Position numbers and translations under genes: made by a program. From contig JAAMPI010001325.1 in assembly GCA_013054445.1 (NCBI GenBank), forward strand, positions 1 through 15,942: a stretch of DNA of 15,942 bases, given 5' to 3'. This document shows, piece by piece, positions 9,502 to 15,942 of this stretch. Source of the DNA: Cudoniella acicularis (taxonomy: Eukaryota; Ascomycota; Leotiomycetes; Helotiales; Helotiaceae). The notes under the pieces were generated by a model, which saw only the letters and a list, made by a program, of their open reading frames with translations, did no database searches and was not told the DNA's origin. Position 1 is the stretch's first letter, and every line of letters begins with the position of its first letter.

Positions 9502-9850
9502 TAGGGGCAACTCGGGGGAAAGAGGGCGGGAAACCTGCTCGCAGTCTTGTCGCGACTCGAGGCGGGCGGGCGAGTGAGCGCTGAGAGCTTGTAAGGAAGC
9601 TGTCCTGGTGGACGCGTGGTGGTGTTGACTCAGTGACGACGAGGCTCTTCGCAAATAAAGAACATCGATTAATAAGTGGCTTGCGATGACAAGAGGTTCG
9701 GCGCAAGTAAGTTTAAGGAGAAAAGGTGGAATGGAGGAGGGAATGGAGAATTATTAGGAGGGTCAATGTGGAAAGTAGAAGGAAAGTATTAAAGGAGCGG
9801 TGGTCATGGTGAAGGTGGTATGGTTTTGTGGTTTGCTAACAGTCCCGTCT
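9502..9850 (-). promoter_or_regulatory. leader (5' UTR) of the ABC transporter with two short upstream ORFs
   Basis: Read on the minus strand, the 340 bp before the ATG at 9501 are strongly pyrimidine-rich (CTTTCC, CTCCTCC runs), as in fungal leaders. Two short ORFs lie in it. One is 14 codons (9807-9763, with the ATG in the good context ACCATGA) and the other 11 codons (9665-9630). If both are transcribed they could dampen translation of the pump. The transcription start was not determined, and an intron in this leader cannot be excluded. Confidence 0.45.
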
Positions 9851-10260
9851 TGGGCAACTATTCAACGAGCGGAAGGAGATTATCCCGCTCGGGCGGCGCC
9901 AGCATAGTGCGTCTTTCTTCGGGACCGAGAAGCTGACCCTGAGCGGCCGAGCCTCCAGGTCTTCGCATTCGTTTTCCCCCTTGCACAAGTGACAAGAGGA
10001 GGTTCGCCGCTGCCGTCGCATTCATTTCTGCAAAAGGTTTCCTCGCCTCGGCCTCTGCAGCAGGCATCCCAGCGAGACCCGTCATACCGCACGTGCGTGC
10101 AAGGCCCTTAGTCCCCGACTGCAATGCGGCCCAGCGTTTCGCTCTCCCAAGGACTGCCCATTGGTGCGACCCTAGATGGGGCCAATCTCGTACTTGGATA
10201 CGACTGAACCATCGGCTCTGCAAGCGATGTTTCTACTGCCTGCCACAGTTGGAGAATTCT
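9851..10260 (-). promoter_or_regulatory. GC-rich putative promoter region of the ABC transporter
   Basis: The region is more GC-rich than its surroundings and contains CCGCTCGGGCGG (9886-9897), a cluster of CGG/CCG half-sites that could bind a Zn2Cys6 regulator. Open frames of 61-121 codons here overlap on both strands and have no recognisable content, so they are treated as chance. No clear TATA box was found. Confidence 0.35.
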
Positions 10261-10858
10261 ACCGGTGTCTACTCAGTACTGTACATCAACGTTCTGCTTA
10301 CTAGAAAAGGGCAACCGGACACGGTGCGTTCGTCCCCTCCGGATGACGGCTTCTCCTTCGTCGACTACCAATCTACCCACCTACCTGCCTAGTACTGTGC
10401 CTGTCAGGAACTTTGTATCAACAAGTCACTCCGACTCTGCGTCTCTGACTCTTTGCAATACGGCCCGTCCATACGAGCAGGATTCCATTATCGGACCCCG
10501 ACTTGTTCGGGCTGCTGGGATATTGGGATTCTGCAGTGCGACCTGCACAACAGCGAATGACATGGCCAGACATGTTTGAAAACCACACCTCATGCCACTT
10601 GTAATGCGCTCATCATTTATATCAGAGGCTTTAACAGCCAGCTCCTGTGGCTTATTGTGAGAAGGTTTTCAAACGAATGACGCACTTGCCGTAGAAAGCA
10701 AAGAAAATGTTTCCGCACCATAATGTTTTTCTCTCTGAACTTGAGATGCAACCCCGCCATCCGGCGGTGAATCAGTGTCAGACAGCTCAAATCATGCCCC
10801 CCACGTCTTCTCCAAACATCGGATGGCACACCCAGAATGTCAGTCCGACTCGGTCTGA

Positions 10859-11065
10859 GTCAACCGGTACGCAAATGGCTTACAGAGTACGATTACGTCT
10901 GACGAAGATGAAGACACAACATGGCAAAGCTGCAAACAAATTCGATACAGAAGCCTAGACCAGAAGCTCCAGCTCCAACCGGCTTTACACCACCATGCGG
11001 ATGACATGAAGCTATACAAGGAGCATGCCAACTGGTTGCTTCCCTCGGACACGGCTTTCCGTTAA
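10859..11065 (+). other. unrecognised open frame, possible C-terminal gene remnant
   Basis: A 68-codon open frame lacks a usable start and ends with TAA at 11063-11065. It reads ITSDEDEDTTWQSCKQIRYR and later KLYKEHANWLLPSDTAF, which looks more like real protein than the other frames here. The frame upstream is closed by TGA at 10856-10858. An open plus frame at 10707-10858 in another register could be a preceding part separated by a frameshift. No family is recognised and chance is a real possibility. Confidence 0.2.
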
Positions 11066-11068
11066 ACC

Positions 11069-11086
11069 CGACTCCGACTCCGACTC
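11069..11086 (+). repeat. (CGACTC)3 microsatellite
   Basis: Three perfect tandem copies of the hexamer CGACTC are flanked by similar CCG and CCCCG sequence. Confidence 0.8.
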
Positions 11087-11212
11087 CCCGAGCCTCTCGT
11101 ATTGCTCGGAAGTGTTTACACTGATTTCTTACTGGTCACTCATTAACGGACTCTTCTAGGCCCCGACCCTTGTTATGCAAGCTATGCACAGCTTTCTTTC
11201 TTCACAACTCGG

Positions 11213-11242
11213 CTCGGATGCCTAAACCCCCAAACATCCGAG
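11213..11242. repeat. inverted repeat CTCGGATG / CATCCGAG
   Basis: Perfect 8-bp arms at 11213-11220 and 11235-11242 are separated by 14 bp. The arms carry CGG and CCG, so this may be a regulator site rather than an RNA hairpin. There is no gene close by to assign it to. Confidence 0.55.
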
Positions 11243-11429
11243 TAATGAAAATTTATGAAAGCCGGTAATCTTGTCGGAAGTAGGGAAGCGGATCGTGGAA
11301 ATAGGCCCTGGCGCTAATCAGTTTTTATCTCCGATTACCTGCATTCTCGAACAGTCCAGACGCCAGCACCTTTGAATTAAAAGTAAGTCAGTATACGACA
11401 ATATCACGTGAAAAGGCTCGCTTATGCTT

Positions 11430-11730
11430 TTAAGGGGTGATTAAGGCTAAAAGGGCTTCGCTTCTCATGAAGGTAACTCGCCTCGCACTCCACTCGCTGC
11501 GCTGAGAGTACTCACCAAAATCAACTTTGCGCTCCGCTCTACTCCACTCAATTTGAATACACACTCGAGCCAAAAACCGTTTTGCAAAAAATCGCTGAAA
11601 TATACACACTACACTTATCCTCGCATTCCCCAAGAATTCGCGAATACACTACACAAATCGGAAATGCACAGAAAAGCTCTACCTATAGCACTCAAGTGCG
11701 CACTCCCGGGGTCTACACACTCGCTTATAA
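11430..11730. other. degenerate sequence left of the second inverted-repeat element
   Basis: This is AT-rich DNA with repeated short words (TACACACT, ACACTCG, CTCGCTGCGCT). Open frames crossing it (for example 11553-11903) run straight through the neighbouring inverted-repeat element and show no family features. It may be part of a larger decayed element. Confidence 0.35.
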
Positions 11731-12003
11731 CGAGCCTCGTACCAGAAGTCTGTGTTTTACAGGGCATTTTACTAGTAAACCAAAAATTAAAATTCGCGAA
11801 CTTTAAAATACTACTTAACAGAAAGTATCTTTGCCTTCTTAAACTCGCGATACTTAAATATTATATCATAACTATTTATAGTTATTTCACAACTTTGAAG
11901 TGATCGCGACGACTTTACTTTTAGAAGCCTGAAGGTGGGGTCTCGGAGCCTAAAAATCGCTTAAATATGCCCTGTAAAACACAGACTTCTGGTACCAGGC
12001 TCG
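11731..12003. mobile_element. 273-bp MITE-like element, TAA target duplication (PIF/Harbinger-like)
   Basis: The 38-bp arms at 11730-11767 and 11967-12004 are inverted copies with one mismatch. They read ACGAGCCT, C or G, then GTACCAGAAGTCTGTG and TTTTACAGGGCAT. A TAA flanks each side (11728-11730 and 12004-12006), which fits the 3-bp TWA duplication of PIF/Harbinger elements. The interior is AT-rich, has no coding capacity and could not encode a transposase. Structure is seen; the superfamily is inferred from the target duplication alone. Confidence 0.75.
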
Positions 12004-12006
12004 TAA

Positions 12007-12457
12007 GGAAGAACTACTCCGCGAGCCTGCACATGGCCTGTATCTACCTTTAGAGGGAGGACGCCTCTTTCCGGATTATACTCAACCGAGTGCGTGTTGC
12101 GTTCTCAGTCCTGCAAAGGTTCCCATGAAACATACGTGGACGACGATGGACAGCGCGGTGCCAGATAGATACAGCGTGCTTGAACAAGCCTGGAAGTAAG
12201 GCACTAACGAAGAAAACATGGACCTGTGCAAGAACAAATACGGAGTATAGAAAATTGGTAACAATGATCCATAATCCTTCCACAGTAGAGTGTCAGCCTT
12301 GTCAAAAGATGCTACTCATCTCGTGCAAAACCACAATGTGGCCCTTTCAACCAAGAGGCAGCGGGCGGCATGGATCTCCCTATAAGCAGCCATCTGAGTT
12401 ATCTTGAGGATTATTAATCTCTTTCCTTATGTTGAAGCTTCAACCTCAGTGCTCTAT
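12007..12457. other. intergenic region, no gene supported
   Basis: Overlapping minus-strand frames at 12050-12283 are hydrophobic but start without context and match nothing recognised. The rest is non-coding in appearance. It is the 3' flank of the decayed SANT/Myb gene. Confidence 0.5.
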
Positions 12458-13741
12458 TTATGACCGTTGACGTTTTCTCGACCTGGTGCCACCACTGCTG
12501 CGCTCGCTTGATTTCTGCGAGTAGTGTACTTGGATTAAACCTGGAGGATGGGAAGGTAGGGCAGCGGAGATCTCCTCCCAGGAGCAGTGGTCCTGCTCAC
12601 GTATTTTCACTAAAGTCACATCCTCCTCTTGTGTCCATAGAGTGCGCTTTCTTAGAGGCGTCGACTTTATGTTGTGTGTCTTGGAATGTGTGACAGTGCT
12701 GTGAGATACTCGAGGTTGTGTTGATGGTTGGTCGTTATTATATAATGCTTTGAATAGAGTTGACAGCTCAGGGTGGTCTAGGACATCGACTAAATAAAAC
12801 TCAAGATTGAAAGTCGTGTCGTTCCTGATGCTGATGCTTTTGAGGAAGCTACAAAAGGGCTATTTCCGGTACTTAGCAGCCGCCACCGACTCTGTTGTAG
12901 TAAAGGGGCTTCAAGAAGGGTGTGGAGTATGAAGTTGCTTATCAACTGTCGAATTCCGAGCACGAGTACGTATAGCCTTGGACTTCATGTGGCCTCCCTC
13001 AGTGGCTGTAGGTAATGGGCGAAGGGTTTGTTTTACATTAGGCATCGTGTGGCGCTGACTACAGTCCTTATGACCTTTGTCACTAAGTGGCGAGGGTAGT
13101 CTCCGTCGTTTTGCTGGTCGTATATCCTCGTCTTCCTGATCAATAGAATCACAATCATAGCCCTCGTCCTCAGAATTGTCTGAGACATCCTCTTCCTCTC
13201 TATTGTGCAAGCATCCGTCTGTAGCTAACTTATCGAGCTCTTTATCCTCTCCTTCCAGCTCACTCTCTGCTTCATGCTCCTGCTGGACTTGCATCTCTGT
13301 GTCCTCCAATTCTCCTACTACATCTTCCTCTTCCTCATCCTCATCCTGCCACCCCACCCCTTGTCCCTCCGCCCCTTGCTGCCTCACCAAATCCTCCTTC
13401 TCGCCCTCATCTGAGGTATCGCTTTGAGACACGCCCCGCGGCTCTGCTGTTTTAGTGAAGGTAATGTCGGCCTTGAAGTGGCTGTTAGCCTGGTTCTGCA
13501 ACAGCCCACTAGAGTGCTCATGAGGACGCTAGGAGCCAACAGCAGCCGACGACTTCTCTTGCTCCTCAAAAGCCCGGGGCATGTGCTCTTCAAGCTCGGA
13601 GACGCTTTCCTCGTCACTACCTGCTCTATCGTACTCGTCTGGTGCTAGTAGAGAATGGGGAGGTGGCTTATCGGATGTGCTTAGCGTCGTTCTGCCATTA
13701 TTATGTGGATTGATCTGGATTGGTGATGACTCAAGGGAGTT

Positions 13742-13754
13742 GGGGGGGGGGGGG
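13742..13754 (+). repeat. 13-bp poly-G tract (poly-C on the coding strand)
   Basis: This homopolymer lies inside the decayed SANT/Myb gene. Frames on its two sides differ by one register, so an odd tract length is the likely cause of the frameshift. A sequencing error at the homopolymer is the alternative. Confidence 0.9.
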
Positions 13755-13975
13755 AGTGGACGTCGCAGCTATGCCGTTTTTCTCGAGCGAAGGAGTTGGA
13801 CAGAAGTCTTTGTTAACATAGCGGGCATCCTCAAGATCCCACCATGGTTCACGACTGCCCGGATCGGCTTACTTCCTCAGCTCCCAGGGGGGATCAGCGC
13901 TATTTTCAACCGAGGTGCAAACAGTAGCGGCTTCGGGCGTACTTGATACGTCGTCATCAAGAAGCACTGGGCTGT

Positions 13976-14027
13976 CTGTGTACAGTTAGGAGACTCCCTA
14001 CTAGAGCGACAGAGACGTGGTGCGTAC
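13976..14027 (-). other. intron retained in the decayed SANT/Myb gene
   Basis: This 52-bp GT-AG intron on the minus strand has donor GTACGC, branch CTAAC and acceptor CACAG. Removing it joins two open frames in the right register (codon GAC across the junction, DGTR then DSPVLLDDD). This shows the locus was once a spliced gene rather than a processed copy. Confidence 0.7.
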
Positions 14028-14563
14028 CTCGAGTGCCATCGCTTCTAGTACCCTTCAGTATTGATTTTATAAAGTCGCGATGGCTTGTTCCCGTGTCGAG
14101 CCTTGGTTTGTCGAGATGTTGGAGAGAATCACTAGGATTTAGGCCATCTAGTTTTGATATCTCTTTCCTTAGAAACGAGCCGAGGACCCGGTCCAGAGAT
14201 GAGAAGTTGTTGTCTGCTCTGTCGCCACGATTTGGGTCAGGATTTTGGCCTGCGATTCACACAAAAGATTAGACGGATTCATTTCTGGAATGCTCTCTTT
14301 GACCCCACCTTAAGCTCCAAGGCCGTAATCTCTGGGCTTGCCTGCACAGGCAAGCCAATGGTCTCCGTGCTCAGTGGCTGCAGCGACAGGCTCAGGCTGC
14401 TCCTTACGCTGGCCTGTTGGATCTGCGTTCTGCAGCGGTGCTGGTCGGTTTTGAGGATTGACTGCAGAAGCTGGCCTGCTGTGTTTGTGTGGTGAAGTTG
14501 TGTGCTGCTCATAATTGAAGAGGGATTCGGAAGGGGCTGCCAGACCAAATCAAAAGCAGCCAT

Positions 14564-14844
14564 AGCCAAGGAAGGGATAACAAATAGACGTTAATGAATG
14601 AGATGTCTAGGGGACTCTGAAAATTGCTGATTTCTTGACCTGAGTCTACTCAACGGGAAATTTAGGGGGATTGTGTATGGCCGCCTCTATCTCGCCATCG
14701 TGCGCGTTTGAGCTACTCCCATTGCTACACCATCGCTACCGCGGTATCGACCCAATCCAGGCAGACTATCCACTATACGAGACTGTCCGCCTTCCCGTAT
14801 CGATTACCCACCTGCAACTCAAATGATAATCCCATCGCTATATT
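14564..14844. other. intergenic region between the decayed gene and the tandem repeat
   Basis: No gene is seen. Upstream sequence of the minus-strand decayed gene would lie here. Parts of 14690-14830 (CTATCTCGCC, CCAATCC) may be a very diverged further copy of the repeat that starts near 14845, but this is weak. Confidence 0.4.
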
Positions 14845-15580
14845 TGCAAGCCAAAAACCCTGCCCACCCATGCACTAGACTCAGCGATAGTTGTCGGTCA
14901 GGACTGGCCTGCTCGTGCCCTTCCCCATCGCCATCTATTTGTCCGGTAGTTCCACCATTGATCGAAAGGCTGCCCTGCGATCTAGAATCTCGAGTGGCTG
15001 ACTAGCCCAATTGGCACACTACATGTATTCCGTCATCTCGCCCAGCCCTGTGCTGGTGTTTCGAGGGAAGTCAATCGTGCCAAACGTGATCGTGTGACAG
15101 TCTTCGAGGGGGAGGGGTTGGTCGTATGCCGTCCGCAGGACTCTGCAGCAACTCCTAGGATGGAGTTCGCGGTAGACACGTAGGCAGATACTAGCCATTC
15201 TCTCATAAACCCTACACTTTCGGGCACTCAACCTAGCAATCGTTGCCAGTCAAGACAGCTCTGCCTGCGTTCTCCTCCCCACTGCCACTCCTCTCCTCCA
15301 GCAGCTTCACTATCTATCGAGAAATCGTGCTGTGATCTGGCTTTCCTGCTGCTCTCTGCCCCAGCCCACCTTGCATACAGAAAGCATCTCCTCATCTCGC
15401 CCTGCTCCGCGTCGGTGTTTCGAGGAAAGTTAAACCAGACAGACGTGTAAGCGGGCGCAGTCGTTTGACGGTCTTCGACGAGAGGGGTTGTCGTATCACG
15501 CCAGCAGGATCCTGTGATGGCTCCATGGATCCAATCCGCGACTGCTATATGCGCAGGATATCGGCCCTACTCTCGCAGAT
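14845..15580 (+). repeat. diverged direct tandem duplication, period about 355 bp
   Basis: Copy 1 (about 14845-15190) and copy 2 (about 15200-15580) share collinear blocks. Examples are CAGCGATAGTTGTCGGTCA (14882) with TAGCAATCGTTGCCAGTCA (15234), CATCTCGCCC (15034) with CATCTCGCCC (15393), GGTGTTTCGAGGGAAGT with GGTGTTTCGAGGAAAGT, and GTCTTCGAGGGGGAGGGGTT with GTCTTCGACGAGAGGGGTT. Offsets run from 352 to 359. Differences are a mix of substitutions and small indels. Frames crossing it are short and not conserved between copies, so it looks non-coding. Confidence 0.7.
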
Positions 15581-15942
15581 CAGCGCAGGTCCAAGGCACT
15601 ATTGCCAATACAATTTCCACTTCCGACCGGACTTACAACTAGAATTCTGCCGCCGATTCCGGAAGACCATGTATCCACGACACCCGTTAAGGCAGCAGCT
15701 GGCCGCGTCACGGTGAGGCATTTTCTCAATTAGCTAGGTCGTCGGCGCTGGGACACTGCCTAGGCAGAATCTCACAGCGACGTCGCACGCCGAGAAATTG
15801 TCTCGGCTGTAGCTGTGATGGTGTGACGACGAGGCGGTGCTGCCGCGCACGCCATCAACTCCTCTTCGCTCTGACGTTCGACCTCAACCAATGGAGGAGG
15901 GCTCAGCAAGGAGAGCTTCGTCGCAGGGATCCCAGGAGCATC
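15581..15942. other. right-end intergenic region
   Basis: No gene is supported. It contains an imperfect hairpin (15772-15818), GC-rich with GACGTCGC words, and an open stretch running off the window end that shows no recognisable motif. Confidence 0.4.
15772..15818. repeat. imperfect hairpin with nested arms
   Basis: Outer arms TCACAGC (15772-15778) and GCTGTGA (15812-15818) enclose inner arms CCGAGA (15790-15795) and TCTCGG (15801-15806) with the loop AATTG. No gene end is adjacent, so a terminator role is not supported. Confidence 0.5.

Larger units (their letters stand above)
10261..11429. other. intergenic region, no intact gene
   Basis: No recognisable gene is seen. The stretch holds a short open frame with protein-like composition (10859-11065, + strand), a CGACTC triplicate (11069-11086) and a CGG-type inverted repeat (11213-11242). 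The short sequences around 11260-11330 (GTCGGAAGTAGGGAAGCGGATCG and CTCCGATTACC) resemble regulatory DNA of fungal catabolic promoters, but no gene follows. Confidence 0.45.
12458..14563 (-). pseudogene. decayed SANT/Myb-domain protein gene with acidic middle
   Basis: Read on the minus strand. A Pro/Ala-rich N-terminal segment (14549-14313) joins, through a probable 59-bp intron, to 14249-14028 (SSLDRVLGSFLRKEISKLDG). A clear 52-bp intron leads to 13975-13755 (PPWELRK, then a stop). A 13-C tract shifts the frame, and one frame then runs from 13741 to the TAA at 12458. That part holds an acidic region (DEDEEEEDVVGELEDTEMQV), a basic IRPAKRRRLPSP segment, a Y-x-x-stop-PF-x-x-FLK block near 12860 followed by TTFNLEFYL, and a SANT/Myb repeat at 12640-12512 (WTQEEDVTLVKIREQDHCSWEEI). 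It resembles a multicopy fungal family with an EWPFxxFLK block and a C-terminal Myb domain, probably nuclear and of unknown role. Stops lie at 14310 (TAA), 13869 (TAA), 13529 (TAG), 12911 (TGA) and 12860 (TAG). The exact 5' end is unsure; the ATG at 14563 is in another frame. Confidence 0.82.

Noticed and set aside
9502..9654. Extended N-terminus of the ABC transporter from 9654
   Set aside because: The codon at 9654 is TTG, not ATG, and no in-frame ATG lies between the upstream stop (9751-9753) and 9501. The region is pyrimidine-rich like a leader.
9858..10223. Minus-strand frame of 121 codons upstream of the ABC gene
   Set aside because: It lies in a GC-rich stretch with overlapping open frames on both strands, has low-complexity composition and no recognisable motif.
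11553..11903. Plus-strand frame of 116 codons
   Set aside because: It runs through the left inverted repeat of the 273-bp element and into its AT-rich interior, with no protein features.
12911..13501. A separate 196-codon acidic protein gene
   Set aside because: The codon at 13501 is TTG, and the same frame continues on both sides of its borders with recognisable family sequence, so it is only the middle of the decayed SANT/Myb gene.
13943..14495. Plus-strand frames of 109-113 codons
   Set aside because: They are antisense to the decayed SANT/Myb gene, whose minus-strand frames join across an intron with proper splice signals.
1..15942. tRNA, rRNA genes or CRISPR array
   Set aside because: No cloverleaf with a GTTCRA-type T-loop in context, no rRNA-like sequence and no regularly spaced identical repeats were seen.

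Overview
The window looks like nuclear DNA of a filamentous ascomycete (Pezizomycotina, possibly a leotiomycete). The reasons are short GT-AG introns of 49-61 bp with CTAAC-like branch sites, a full-size fungal ABCB transporter, a TATA-box promoter, and several decayed transposons and genes whose stop codons are mostly explained by C-to-T or G-to-A changes, as repeat-induced point mutation (RIP) would leave. Only two protein genes appear intact.

Layout. 1-680 is AT-rich and may end in an LTR remnant. 683-1215 is a CGG/CCG-rich promoter feeding a two-exon FAD monooxygenase of the TetX-like class (1216-2419, +). A decayed short-chain dehydrogenase (SDR) lies convergent to it (2654-3046, -), so this end may be the rest of a small oxidative or secondary-metabolism locus. 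3047-4860 is a transposon graveyard. It holds a piggyBac-type transposase relic (about 3843-4310, +) and a 407-bp pogo/Fot1-like deletion derivative with perfect terminal inverted repeats, which still carries the transposase C-terminus with a CCHC knuckle.

A complete MDR1/Pmd1/AtrD-type ABC transporter occupies 5385-9501 on the minus strand (1355 residues, one intron). It has a pyrimidine-rich leader with two short upstream ORFs. 9850-11400 holds its likely promoter and non-coding DNA with CGG-type motifs. A second non-autonomous element (273 bp, TAA target duplication, PIF/Harbinger-like) sits at 11731-12003.

The most unusual item is a long decayed gene on the minus strand at 12458-14563. 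Its conceptual product has an acidic middle, a basic KRRR segment, a conserved Y-x-x-x-PF-x-x-FLK block and a C-terminal SANT/Myb domain. It keeps a recognisable intron but has at least four stops and a frameshift in a 13-bp homopolymer. The right end (14845-15580) is a diverged tandem duplication with a period near 355 bp and no convincing gene.

Functionally, the monooxygenase (small-molecule hydroxylation) and the efflux pump (drug or metabolite export) could serve detoxification or metabolite handling, but nothing in the sequence ties them together. I saw no tRNA, rRNA or CRISPR array.
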